DNA of 64,000 bases, from the NCBI GenBank assembly GCA_003612405.1, contig RAYR01000008.1, positions 186,001 through 250,000 of the forward strand, given 5' to 3'. The position numbers were made by a program, and so were the translations under genes. Source of the DNA: a bacterium 0.1xD8-71. GTDB lineage: Bacteria; Bacillota; Clostridia; Lachnospirales; Lachnospiraceae. Of the stretch, positions 52,109 to 60,378 are shown in pieces (positions within the stretch are counted from its first letter, which is position 1; each line of letters opens with the position of its first letter). The notes below the pieces were generated by a model. The model saw nothing but the letters and a program-made list of their open reading frames with translations, was not told the DNA's origin and did not search any database.

Positions 52109-54004
52109 ATGTTTTGTGCCAATTGTGGAAAAGAAGTAAGCGCAGGTGACAAGTTCTGCGCCTATTGCGGTTCGCCTGTGCAGACCGCCTCATCTCCGGT
52201 TCCGCTTTCTCCAGAACCGTCCATGCACCCGATTCCAAAGAAGACTGTTTCCCCGGTTCTTATCGGCGGTATATCTGCTGCCGTCCTGGCAGCCGCCGTT
52301 GTGGCCGGCAGCGTGTTTTACTTCACATCGAGGGACGATGTTGATGTGGAAGAAACGTCTGCTTCTTCAGAAAAGGGTGAAAAAAAGAAAGCTGACAAAA
52401 AGAAAGATACCCCCATATCTGAAATGGAAGAGGAAGAAGAAGTCCCTACCGTCTCTAAAACAGCCGAAACGCTCCAGAACTATCTGGAGACGGAACTGAT
52501 ACCCCAATATGGTACTGCCAATCTGGGTACGCAGATAAAAGAATTTGAGTATGACGACTCATACGATGACACATATTATTTCTGGACAGCCTCTGCCGGC
52601 CTGTCTGACGCCAAAATCTATGATCTTGACCAGGACGGAGATGAGGAACTGCTGGTCTTTCTTCTGACTAAAGAAGATATCACCTTGTATATTTACGAAG
52701 CCGAGGAGGACGAAGTCCGGCAGACTGCCGAATATACACAGAAACGATATTCCGACATGGATGGCTATGACATTTCCTGGTCACTGTTAACCGCCAACGG
52801 GACCCCCTATCTCTTCTTCTCTGAAAGTGGGTATGGCATCTTTTGGGATTATTCCACCACGAACACCGGGCTGTATCATTATGACGGCAACAAACTTTAT
52901 GCGCCTCTGCTTATCAAGCAGACACAGGGCGGCTCCTCGGATTTCATCCATACAGCTTACCAATACAACGCTGACGGAGAACTGCTGAACGAGGAAGTTG
53001 TTTTAGATGAGGACCCGGAGCATGAGTCAGACTGTACGTCAGAGTATTTTTGTCAACGTGTTGCCGAGCTTTTTGGCACATACGGGATTTCCCTGGACAG
53101 CGAAGCCTCCATACAGAAAAACCAGAGTATCTACCACGATATTGCCAAGGCCGACCAATATGAGCCCCTCCTGCATCTGGAAATGCAAGGTGAGAGTCTC
53201 AGCTATCCAATCACAACACTACATTTTAACGATTTTGACAGCCCGTGGGCTTCCTATCAGCGTTTTCTCCGCCGGGAGGAAACTGTACAAATGCGGGAAG
53301 ACGCATGGTACTACGGAGATCAGCAGAAAGAATGGACCCTGAACGATATCCGGGAGAAGATTATAAATGAATATACAAGCGAATACAATTCTGTCTATCC
53401 CAGTATAGAATATGCCTATTTGGATTGCGGCAATGACGGCGTGGAAGAGCTTGCCGTCCGCTTTGTGGGGCTTGACATTTACGCCCCGGATGATGACAGC
53501 GACCTTACCATGATCATCACCTGCAAAGATAACTCCCTTGAAGTCGTATATTCTTACGAAACGTGGGCCAGAAGCTATACATCGCCCTTATACCACGGTT
53601 GTTTCCCCAGCGGAGGTTCCGCCGGTGCAGGCGATCATCCCTTTGATATGCAGTATCTGGACGCAGACGGCAACCTTCATACCGTATACAATGCCGAGGC
53701 ATTAGGCAACTGGTGGTTTAGAGATATAGAACCGGATATTTATGACTCTGTCTTTCGTTCCGTTGATCCAGACGCCGAGGTCACCCATTATGAGATAGAC
53801 GGTGCAGACTACTATGTCATGCAGTCCTATGACACGGATATCGATTCTCTGTGCCAGGAATATATATCCCTGTGTGAACAGAAAGGGATGACCTTTGTCT
53901 CCGATGACGAAATCACCGAACTGATAGAGGCATACGCAGGCAGGCTGGGTATTGAGAGCGACTGGTTGTACGAGGATGAGTTGTCGTGGAATTACTGGTA
54001 CTGA
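52109..54004 (+). CDS. Zinc-ribbon membrane protein with large extracellular domain
   Basis: 631 residues from the ATG at 52109 (GGGGGATTTAAA upstream). The start FCANCGKEVSAGDKFCAYCG is a zinc ribbon, followed by a Pro-rich linker, one membrane helix (VLIGGISAAVLAAAVVAGSV), a highly charged E/K linker and ~480 extracellular residues. The latter contains IYDLDQDGDEELLVF and EYAYLDCGNDGVEELAVRFV, like FG-GAP calcium loops. It belongs to a common Firmicute architecture of unknown function. Confidence 0.78.
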   Translation: MFCANCGKEVSAGDKFCAYCGSPVQTASSPVPLSPEPSMHPIPKKTVSPVLIGGISAAVLAAAVVAGSVFYFTSRDDVDVEETSASSEKGEKKKADKKKDTPISEMEEEEEVPTVSKTAETLQNYLETELIPQYGTANLGTQIKEFEYDDSYDDTYYFWTASAGLSDAKIYDLDQDGDEELLVFLLTKEDITLYIYEAEEDEVRQTAEYTQKRYSDMDGYDISWSLLTANGTPYLFFSESGYGIFWDYSTTNTGLYHYDGNKLYAPLLIKQTQGGSSDFIHTAYQYNADGELLNEEVVLDEDPEHESDCTSEYFCQRVAELFGTYGISLDSEASIQKNQSIYHDIAKADQYEPLLHLEMQGESLSYPITTLHFNDFDSPWASYQRFLRREETVQMREDAWYYGDQQKEWTLNDIREKIINEYTSEYNSVYPSIEYAYLDCGNDGVEELAVRFVGLDIYAPDDDSDLTMIITCKDNSLEVVYSYETWARSYTSPLYHGCFPSGGSAGAGDHPFDMQYLDADGNLHTVYNAEALGNWWFRDIEPDIYDSVFRSVDPDAEVTHYEIDGADYYVMQSYDTDIDSLCQEYISLCEQKGMTFVSDDEITELIEAYAGRLGIESDWLYEDELSWNYWY

Positions 54005-54132
54005 TAATATAGATAAATTTCCCACTTATCTACACTTTTAAGATTCTAACCGGCAGGGCAGTCAGCTGAAAATTGCAGTTGAAAGTCCCTGCCTTTTGCT
54101 TTACATGTCTGCAAATCTTTACAATAAATTTC

Positions 54133-54180
54133 TTGACATAGTATTATTTATCCGTATAATTAAACCAAGAGTTTAATTAT
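54133..54180 (+). promoter_or_regulatory. Promoter and TetR-type operator
   Basis: TTGACA (54133-54138), 16-bp spacer, TATAAT (54155-54160). A perfect 10-bp inverted repeat ATAATTAAAC / GTTTAATTAT (54156-54165, 54171-54180) overlaps the -10 box and the start of transcription. Confidence 0.85.
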
Positions 54181-54198
54181 TGTGCGGAGGAACACCAT

Positions 54199-54837
54199 AT
54201 GGGACGAAGGAAAAAAGAGCCCCGAAGCGTACACCGGGAAAACATCGTGTCGGCGGCATCCACATTATTTCTGGAAAAAGGCATCTTCTCAACTTCCATG
54301 GATGATATAGCGAAGGCTGCCGGATACAGCAAGGCAACATTGTATGTGTATTTTGAAAATAAAGAGGAGATTGTCGGCATTTTAGTATTAAACAGCATGA
54401 AAAAACTTTATGACTACATATCCTCTGCGCTGATACAGCAGGAAACCACAAGAGCAAGATATGATCTTATTTGTCGGGGTTTAGTAGAATATCAGGAAGA
54501 ATTTCCTTTTTATTTCAAGATGGTATTAGACAAAATCAATATTAATTTTGAGGATCATAACTATCTGCCGGAAGAACAAGAAACTTATCAGGTAGGCGAG
54601 GAAATCAACAAAAAGATAAAAGACTTCTTACTATCCGGCATGGAACTGGGCGATTTACGAAGCGATCTGGAAATCATGCCCGCCATATTTAACTTCTGGG
54701 GCATGCTCTCGGGAATCATCCAACTTGCCGTCAACAAAGAAGAATATATAAAAAAATCAATGAATTTATCAAAAGAACAGTTTCTGGAGTATGGCTTTTC
54801 TTTGATTTACAATGCGATTGCGAGTAAGGGGGAATGA
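54199..54837 (+). CDS. TetR family transcriptional regulator
   Basis: 212 residues. The N-terminal HTH reads IVSAASTLFLEKGIFSTSMD followed by DIAKAAGYSKATLYVYFENK, the TetR signature. The ligand domain is unspecific. A palindrome over its own promoter implies autorepression, and the two flavoprotein genes downstream overlap or abut it, so they form its regulon. GCGGAGGAACACC precedes the ATG. Confidence 0.93.
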   Translation: MGRRKKEPRSVHRENIVSAASTLFLEKGIFSTSMDDIAKAAGYSKATLYVYFENKEEIVGILVLNSMKKLYDYISSALIQQETTRARYDLICRGLVEYQEEFPFYFKMVLDKININFEDHNYLPEEQETYQVGEEINKKIKDFLLSGMELGDLRSDLEIMPAIFNFWGMLSGIIQLAVNKEEYIKKSMNLSKEQFLEYGFSLIYNAIASKGE

Positions 54838-55409
54838 TCATGCATGAAAAAAGTGCGCTTGCCATTTTAGGCAGTCCTCACACAAATGGAATTACGGCTG
54901 CCATGTTGGATGTGGCAATCCGAAAAGCCCAACAGGCGAATTATAACGTAACCAAAATCAATCTCTATGAAAAGAGCCTCTCTTTCTGCACAGGCTGCTG
55001 TTCCTGCATGGAGACACAAATTTGCGTCCTGAAAGATGACCTGCCGGAAATTGTAGAGCTCTTGCAAAAAAGCCATCTTGTGATCCTAGCCGCTCCGGTT
55101 TATTGGGCAAATGTGCCGGCTCCTGTCAAGAACTTATTTGACCGGCTGTTGGGAGTAGCTATGGAAGAAACCGCAACCTTTCCCAAACCACGATTACGAG
55201 GCCGGCAATATATCCTTTTAACTTCCTGTAACACTCCTGCCCCTTTTTCATGGATATTCGGTCAGAGCAGAGGAGCAATACACAATATGGACGAATTTTT
55301 TAAAACGGCAGGTATGAAAGCGGCCGGCAAAGTCGTCTGCGCAAACGCAAAGAACAGAAAAGAACTGCCTGAGCAGATAATAAAGAAAATCGAGAGGTGT
55401 CTAACTTGA
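54834..55409 (+). CDS. NADPH-dependent FMN reductase / flavodoxin-like protein
   Basis: 191 residues. LAILGSPHTNGITAAMLDVA is the FMN phosphate loop, FCTGCCSCMETQICVLKDDL the Cys-rich family segment, and VYWANVPAPVKNLFDRL the flavin-ring motif. Likely an iron-sulfur-free flavodoxin-fold quinone or nitro reductase. The ATG overlaps the tetR stop (ATGA); a second ATG two codons later is also possible. Confidence 0.9.
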   Translation: MIMHEKSALAILGSPHTNGITAAMLDVAIRKAQQANYNVTKINLYEKSLSFCTGCCSCMETQICVLKDDLPEIVELLQKSHLVILAAPVYWANVPAPVKNLFDRLLGVAMEETATFPKPRLRGRQYILLTSCNTPAPFSWIFGQSRGAIHNMDEFFKTAGMKAAGKVVCANAKNRKELPEQIIKKIERCLT

Positions 55410-55834
55410 AAAGTCAATTATCCCCAAAAAGGATCCTTTTATCTATCGCAGTCCTTCTCTTTCTTATCGGTATGACCGTTACCGCGGTTTACCTCAAAAG
55501 CGTGGCAGACTATAAAAGGGCTGTAAAAGAAACCACTTTTAGCGGCATAGATATTTCCGCTATTCCCGATGGCGTTTATGTCGGAGAATATGACGTCAAT
55601 TTTATCTATGCCAAAGTGGAGGTGACAGTCCTAAACGGAGCTCTCACTGACATTGCTATTCTGGAGCATAAAAACGAACGCGGACAGTCCGCGGAAACTG
55701 TCATAGACAGAATCCTTGCAGAACAGCAAATTGATGTCGATGCAGTATCCGGTGCCACAAATTCAAGCACTGTCTTAAAGAAGGCTGTTGAAAATGCTCT
55801 CAGCAGGGTATCGGGAACTATTTTTGGTGTTTAA
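55406..55834 (+). CDS. Membrane-anchored FMN-binding domain protein
   Basis: 142 residues from a TTG at 55406 that overlaps the previous stop (TTGA) and follows GAGAGG by eight bases; a GTG at 55397 is the alternative. One N-terminal helix (ILLSIAVLLFLIGMTVTAVY) anchors an FMN-binding domain with VDAVSGATNSSTVLKKAVEN, the S-G-A-T motif where FMN is covalently attached to Thr in RnfG/NqrC relatives. Together with the reductase it probably makes an extracytoplasmic electron path. Its end overlaps doc convergently by 17 nt. Confidence 0.88.
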   Translation: MKSQLSPKRILLSIAVLLFLIGMTVTAVYLKSVADYKRAVKETTFSGIDISAIPDGVYVGEYDVNFIYAKVEVTVLNGALTDIAILEHKNERGQSAETVIDRILAEQQIDVDAVSGATNSSTVLKKAVENALSRVSGTIFGV

Positions 55835-56195
55835 TAATCCATTGTAAAATTTCCTTTTCACCAATTTCACCAGATGCCAGCGCAAGAATCACATCACTTA
55901 ACTCTTTTTGGCTGTAAGACAATTCATATCCATTTAGCGCAAGAAACACTAACATAACATGCGTACCAAGTCTTTTGTTTCCATCCAGCATTGCATGGTT
56001 TTTTACCAATCCAAAACAAAGCCGTGCCGCCTTAGCCTGAATACTCGGATAAAGCTCCCTTCCTTCAAATGACTGAAACGGGTTATTTAACGCCAAATCC
56101 AACATTCCTTCATCACGAATACCAACACTTCCGCCAGTAGCCTTTATCAAGCTTGCATGAATCTGCAATATCTGCTCTTTGCTCAAAACATTCAT
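55818..56195 (-). CDS. doc: Doc-type Fic toxin
   Basis: 125 residues. The Fic motif reads HAMLDGNKRLG, close to Doc HxFxDANKR, and the preceding PFQSFEGRELYPSIQAKAAR is typical of Doc. Doc kinases phosphorylate and inactivate EF-Tu. It follows phd with a 4-nt overlap (ATGA), the standard antitoxin-toxin order. The gene appears intact. Confidence 0.93.
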   Translation of the reverse strand: MNVLSKEQILQIHASLIKATGGSVGIRDEGMLDLALNNPFQSFEGRELYPSIQAKAARLCFGLVKNHAMLDGNKRLGTHVMLVFLALNGYELSYSQKELSDVILALASGEIGEKEILQWIIKHQK

Positions 56196-56434
56196 TTTGC
56201 AAGAACCTCATATGCTTCCATATTTTGTTTTATCAATCTCTCAGATATTGCAAAAACATCTTCACTGTTGGCAACTTTTTCTTTTTCCGCCCTGCTGAAA
56301 TCAATAACCAGATATCTGGGTATGTTATTTTTCAGAATAACTGCCGTTCCATGCTCATCAACTACTTTGGTTACTTTTGAAAAATTTTGATTCGCTTCTG
56401 TAATAGAAATCATTGTGTTCGTATCTATTGTCAT
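56192..56434 (-). CDS. phd: Phd/YefM antitoxin
   Basis: 80 residues. ISITEANQNFSKVTKVVDEH is the Phd/YefM DNA-binding fold and AVILKNNIPRYLVIDF its core. The C-terminal helix KVANSEDVFAISERLIKQNM is the flexible toxin-neutralising part. It probably represses the operon together with Doc. Confidence 0.93.
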   Translation of the reverse strand: MTIDTNTMISITEANQNFSKVTKVVDEHGTAVILKNNIPRYLVIDFSRAEKEKVANSEDVFAISERLIKQNMEAYEVLAK

Positions 56435-56495
56435 TCTATATGCACCCCACTTTCAATTACATTATATGCAAATTATAGCTAGAAAACAACCTATT

Positions 56496-57335
56496 TTACT
56501 TTTTATATGACATTGCCGAAATGTCATCAATAAATATTTTTCCCTTTTCACCATTATTTTCCAACCCTACAAAACCGCGACTCTTAATAAACTGAATAAT
56601 CTTCTGTCGTCTCTTATCACCTACCGTCGAAAAAATACCATTAAAAGCAGCAGGATTGTTTTTTAACTCATTACATAACATATCCTCTAAAAAAACCGAT
56701 ATATCCACATCATTCAACAAGATTTTATCCAGGCTTTCAACGAAAGAGATTGTTCTCCTTATCATAAAAGCCATTTCTTTAAATTTGGGACACTCTTTTT
56801 TGTCAAAAGAATTTAACATTTGCTTGGTATCCAAATGATACTTTGTTGTCATCTCGCCTTCACTCAAGCCTGTTGTTAAAATATTTCGGGATACCTTTAA
56901 AATATCATTATCCGCCTCAAAATGAGTCATCCTATTTCTCCAGCAGATTAGCAAATCAACAACAGCTTCATCAATCTCACTTACTGTATATTTTTCACAA
57001 ATAAGTTTGTACTTTTCATAAACACTATGACCAGTTCCGTCAAATTTTCTACTTAATTCATCACTGAGCAATCTAGGTTTTCTATTACAGAGCCGCAAAT
57101 ACATATCAAGGCAATCTACAACCCACGCCAGCGACGACTTAATTGTATATATTCTGCTACGATTTGCAGAATTAACAACATCCTTAGGATTCCATGCAGC
57201 ATCAAACTCGTCATTCTTTACTACTTTTCCGGATTTCACTCCATCCAACCCTACCAGTATTGTTATCAAGAAATGGTTTGCCTGCCCTATTTCATTTTTA
57301 AATTTTTTCAATGCATAACTTTTCATAATTTTCAT
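56496..57335 (-). CDS. HEPN-like protein (candidate ribonuclease) behind a tRNA-like gene
   Basis: 279 residues from the ATG at 57335 with GGAG five bases upstream. It is mostly helical with no membrane segment. VDLLICWRNRMTHFEADNDI contains R-N-R-M-T-H at residues 133-138, which fits the RNxxxH catalytic motif of HEPN ribonucleases and lies at the end of a hydrophobic helix as expected. The C-terminal KRRQKIIQFIKSRGF may be a small wing. The family is not otherwise recognised. Its ribosome site begins immediately after the 3' end of a tRNA-like gene on the same strand, so the two are probably co-transcribed. HEPN toxins often cut tRNA, hence the interest. A non-catalytic HEPN fold is also possible. 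Confidence 0.55.
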   Translation of the reverse strand: MKIMKSYALKKFKNEIGQANHFLITILVGLDGVKSGKVVKNDEFDAAWNPKDVVNSANRSRIYTIKSSLAWVVDCLDMYLRLCNRKPRLLSDELSRKFDGTGHSVYEKYKLICEKYTVSEIDEAVVDLLICWRNRMTHFEADNDILKVSRNILTTGLSEGEMTTKYHLDTKQMLNSFDKKECPKFKEMAFMIRRTISFVESLDKILLNDVDISVFLEDMLCNELKNNPAAFNGIFSTVGDKRRQKIIQFIKSRGFVGLENNGEKGKIFIDDISAMSYKK

Positions 57336-57346
57336 TTTCACTCCAA

Positions 57347-57434
57347 TACCCTTAATACGATTTGAACGCATATTTCCCACTTTGAAGGTTAAATAACTAT
57401 AAAGGTGGGCGTCTTACCATTAGACCATAAGGGT
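57347..57434 (-). tRNA. tRNA-like gene with a 24-nt anticodon loop
   Basis: Complete cloverleaf on the minus strand. Acceptor ACCCTTA (57434-57428) pairs fully with TAAGGGT (57354-57348), with discriminator A57347 and no encoded CCA. T8 G9 follow. The D arm GTCT/AGAC has loop AATGGTA with A14, GG18-19 and A21. G26, then anticodon stem CCCAC (57409-57405) / GTGGG (57380-57376). Variable loop is AAAT. T arm ATGCG/CGTAT has loop TTCAAAT, fully canonical. Only the anticodon loop is odd: 24 nt (57404-57381) instead of 7. A TATAGT box (57452-57447) lies ~13 bp upstream. The HEPN-like gene starts 12 nt downstream. Confidence 0.75.
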
Positions 57435-57468
57435 AATATCAAATGGACTATACTTTTGACCCAGCTAC

Positions 57469-58329
57469 ATGTATATCATATTGGTCACTTTTAATATCTG
57501 TCCGAGCTGTGGCTGGGAAGGCCCATTGGAATGTTTTGTGGACGGCTGTGATTATTGCCAGACGAAATTCCATATCGAGGATCTGAAACAGAAAGTCTCT
57601 TCTGTATATAATCCCGGAGACTGGACACAGCACCGGGACGGTTCTACAATCCATAAAAATTTTGTACCCATGTACATGGCTCTTGGTATTATTGTCATTG
57701 CACTTTTAGCCATTGGGAGCAATATGGGCGGTGCCATGATGATACTGGCTCCACTGTTTGGAATTGTTGTGATGGCGTTAGTCATGTCCTTGTTTGTAGG
57801 AAAGAAAGGCCGGGAAAGTGCAGCAGGCGGGCCTGCCCGGACAAATCAGACACTGGAAAAGATACGAAGTGTAGACCAGCATTTTTCGATGGAAACATTT
57901 ATCGGAAATCTTTCCAACAAACTGCTCAGTATCTGCTATGCTGATTTTCCGCGGGAAATCGAACCCTTTGCGGTATGTGACATGACACCCCTCCTGGCAA
58001 GGTTTCGCGGTGTGATTGATTGTAAACTGTTGGAATGTGTTCTGATGGATTATCAGGCGGATGGAACTTTTCAACATTTACATGTAAAGGCGGGGTTGCT
58101 GCTCACCAAATATGAAAACGGCAATGTTCGTCAGGAAAATTTTTACCTGCGGCTTGGCCTTCTGAAAAGCATCCGTGCACTGACACAAAGCATCAACGAT
58201 GTAAACGTGTATCGCTGCGATTCCTGCGGCGCCAGTCTGTCACTGCTAAACGGCGGCAAGTGTGAATATTGCGGACAGGGTCTGAATTTAAAGGAATATG
58301 ACTGGGTTATTGAAGGATATCAACAATAA
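57469..58329 (+). CDS. Zinc-ribbon membrane protein, possibly 5'-truncated
   Basis: 286 residues. NICPSCGWEGPLECFVDGCD begins a four-Cys zinc site, two membrane helices follow at ~68-108 (YMALGIIVIALLAIGSNMGG), then a Tim44-like globular domain (~135-250) and a C-terminal zinc ribbon CDSCGASLSLLNGGKCEYCG. No ribosome site precedes the ATG, and the zinc site starts within ten residues, so the true gene may have begun further upstream and lost its 5' end where the divergent tRNA-HEPN unit now lies. Confidence 0.65.
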   Translation: MYIILVTFNICPSCGWEGPLECFVDGCDYCQTKFHIEDLKQKVSSVYNPGDWTQHRDGSTIHKNFVPMYMALGIIVIALLAIGSNMGGAMMILAPLFGIVVMALVMSLFVGKKGRESAAGGPARTNQTLEKIRSVDQHFSMETFIGNLSNKLLSICYADFPREIEPFAVCDMTPLLARFRGVIDCKLLECVLMDYQADGTFQHLHVKAGLLLTKYENGNVRQENFYLRLGLLKSIRALTQSINDVNVYRCDSCGASLSLLNGGKCEYCGQGLNLKEYDWVIEGYQQ

Positions 58330-58350
58330 ATGACCCTTATAACATTTTAC

Positions 58351-59007
58351 TTAGGGATGTATTTTGTTCTTAATGCGCAGACAAGCCTCTATGTGCATAA
58401 TCCAATGTCTTGAAAACGGCATTTGAATCAGTCCACGAATATCTTTGTTACACCAATAATCAATCAGCCAAACGGCATTTTTGTCTGCGCTTACAACATC
58501 CAGTGATTTTAGGTTTTCTTTTCTCTCTTCCGGTATTTTCTTTTTTAATTCATCATAAGACATTTTCTCAACCATTTTCTCAGTACTTTCTCTTACTTCC
58601 AGGATATACGCATATAATTCGTTCAGATCAAGTTGTTTTGAAAAGTCTGCAATCTGCTGTTTTACAAGCTCATTTCCCGTTGTAATGATTGGCGAATTGA
58701 TACGTTCCTGATAATTGCCTGTAAAAAACACCTGTTCATCTTCGCAAATCACCGTATGTGCAACGATATCTTCAATCCGAAAGATATGCCAGATAGAATA
58801 GGCGATCGTCTTACTATGATAACCGTCTGCATTGATAAAGGGAATTGCATGAAAATCCTCTCTGCATAAATCCTCTTTGAAGGTTAATAAGGTTTGCATT
58901 AACTGACCCCGCAGATAAAATAATGTACCGATGCCTTCCTTGTAAGTATCCTCCTTTTTTATTTGTACCTGCATTGTTTTATTCAGTTCAGACCATTCTT
59001 TATTCAT
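58351..59007 (-). CDS. DinB-like four-helix bundle protein
   Basis: 218 residues from the ATG at 59007 (AAGGGG upstream). LFYLRGQLMQTLLTFKEDLC, SIWHIFRIEDIVAHTVI and SRHWIMHIEACLR place three His residues as in DinB/YfiT metal-binding bundles. Such proteins are damage-induced or thiol-linked transferases; specific activity is unknown. The ends of this and the zinc-ribbon gene converge. Confidence 0.75.
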   Translation of the reverse strand: MNKEWSELNKTMQVQIKKEDTYKEGIGTLFYLRGQLMQTLLTFKEDLCREDFHAIPFINADGYHSKTIAYSIWHIFRIEDIVAHTVICEDEQVFFTGNYQERINSPIITTGNELVKQQIADFSKQLDLNELYAYILEVRESTEKMVEKMSYDELKKKIPEERKENLKSLDVVSADKNAVWLIDYWCNKDIRGLIQMPFSRHWIMHIEACLRIKNKIHP

Positions 59008-59157
59008 ACGCAACCCCTTATCTTCCCCTTCATATGCGTTAAAACAATAACGACTTAAAATAAGCTTTCAAATCTATTTTACAAGCATCTTAGAAAATTA
59101 TAACTCCGATTATTTTATTTTCATTTTTCATTTTTAAAAACAAAACAATAATCCATA

Positions 59158-59186
59158 TTGTTATGGTATCTCAATCATGATAAAAT
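59158..59186 (+). promoter_or_regulatory. Promoter of the GNAT gene
   Basis: TTGTTA (59158-59163), 17-bp spacer, TAAAAT (59181-59186). Confidence 0.55.
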
Positions 59187-59225
59187 ACCAGAAGAATACA
59201 GGAAATGAAAATAGGAAGGTTATCA

Positions 59226-59699
59226 ATGCACTATTCCATACGAGAACTGCAAAAACATGAATACCCGTTATTGAACGATTTCCTATATGAGGCGATTTTT
59301 ATTCCGAAAGGTGTGGAACCGCCGCCAAAAAGTATTATCCTGTCTCCTGAATTACAGGTTTATGTGGCACGTTTCGGAGAATCAAAAGCTGATCATGGAT
59401 TAGCCGCAGAGGTTGACGGCAAGATTGTCGGAGCCGTCTGGACCCGCATAATGAACGACTACGGACACATAGACGATGCCACACCCTCTCTGGCAATTTC
59501 CCTCTACAAAGAATATCGTGGGTTGGGAATCGGCACGGCCATGATGAAGGCGATCTTTAATCTTCTGAAATCCCATGGCTATCAACAAGTGTCTCTTTCC
59601 GTGCAAAAAGCCAATTATGCGGTGAGACTATATCTAAAGGCTGGCTTTGAGATTGTAAGGCAAAATGAGGAAGAATACATTATGGTGCACTATTTATAA
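59226..59699 (+). CDS. GNAT family N-acetyltransferase
   Basis: 157 residues from the ATG at 59226 with AGGAAGG upstream. SLAISLYKEYRGLGIGTAMM is motif A (R-G-L-G-I-G) for acetyl-CoA, and SVQKANYAVRLYLKAGFEIV motif B. The start YSIRELQKHEYPLLNDFLYE is typical of the RimI-like branch. Substrate unknown. Its stop overlaps the end of the convergent epimerase relic. Confidence 0.92.
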   Translation: MHYSIRELQKHEYPLLNDFLYEAIFIPKGVEPPPKSIILSPELQVYVARFGESKADHGLAAEVDGKIVGAVWTRIMNDYGHIDDATPSLAISLYKEYRGLGIGTAMMKAIFNLLKSHGYQQVSLSVQKANYAVRLYLKAGFEIVRQNEEEYIMVHYL

Positions 59700-59908
59700 A
59701 GCAGAAAATATTGCCCGTATCTCGTCAATCTTTCTGGCTCTTTGATATGCCAGCTCCAGGAACTGTTGAATTGACAGATTCTCATAATCCCAGTTCATCG
59801 GCTCTAATGCCGTGGCACCTTGATATCCGGTCAGGGATATTTTTCTCGTTCTTCAAAGGATACGTCATACCCTGGCCCATATCCAAGACAATCATATATT
59901 CCTATCAT
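59694..59908 (-). pseudogene. Sugar phosphate isomerase/epimerase gene with its middle deleted
   Basis: The ATG at 59908 starts MIGIYDCLGYGPGYDVSFEE, the N-terminal strand of a xylose-isomerase-like TIM barrel, and stops after EKYP. Another frame then supplies GYQGATALEPMNWDYENLSI and QQFLELAYQRARKIDEI, the typical C-terminus, with a normal stop at 59694. The ~200 residues between are gone. Both ends look native, so this is an internal deletion rather than a truncation. Confidence 0.75.
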
Positions 59909-60087
59909 ATCGGCCTCTCCCCAACATTAAAAAACTATTCATGATCGTCTTTCATGACGCATCGTTTGTTTTATCACAGATAAGCAATAGATTGACAACA
60001 AAAATCTTTGCCTTTTAACAAAAATTTAATCATAAAACATAAAGTCTGCGAATATACTTTAATAGGAGCTAACTTACCCACATTTTC

Positions 60088-60324
60088 ATGCCGGACGGCA
60101 GAAAGGATATTACCCTTGGTTTTTCCGAAACGAATGACCCTGGAGATTATAATATCCACATCGGCGATTATTGCACGGTTTATGCAGATGTAGCCGCCGG
60201 AAAAGACAAGAGTGGACAGACAATCTTTATCTATCAGAAAGATAACAAGAATCAAGCCAATTTCACGATCAGCGGAACAACATTGGACAACGAGCTTGGC
60301 TTCAACGGAATAACCGAATCATAG
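60088..60324 (+). pseudogene. Unidentified 78-codon C-terminal relic
   Basis: A frame without a ribosome site near its ATG reads NIHIGDYCTVYADVAAGKDK and SGQTIFIYQKDNKNQANFTI before ending NGITES at a terminator. It is beta-rich, like the tail of a secreted protein. The remaining bases from 59909 to 60087 hold no gene I can see. Family unknown. Confidence 0.35.
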
Positions 60325-60339
60325 TCCTATTACATAAAC

Positions 60340-60378
60340 ACAGGGTCTGGGGATAAGCCAGACCCTGTAAGATTTTTA
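60340..60378. terminator. Terminator between the relic and the chemoreceptor gene
   Basis: ACAGGGTCTGG (60340-60350) pairs with CCAGACCCTGT (60358-60368), followed on the plus strand by AAGATTTTTATT; it may also end the chemoreceptor transcript. Confidence 0.75.

Noticed and set aside
59711-59944. Plus-strand 77-codon ORF
   Set aside because: It is the antisense shadow of the epimerase relic and has no ribosome site.
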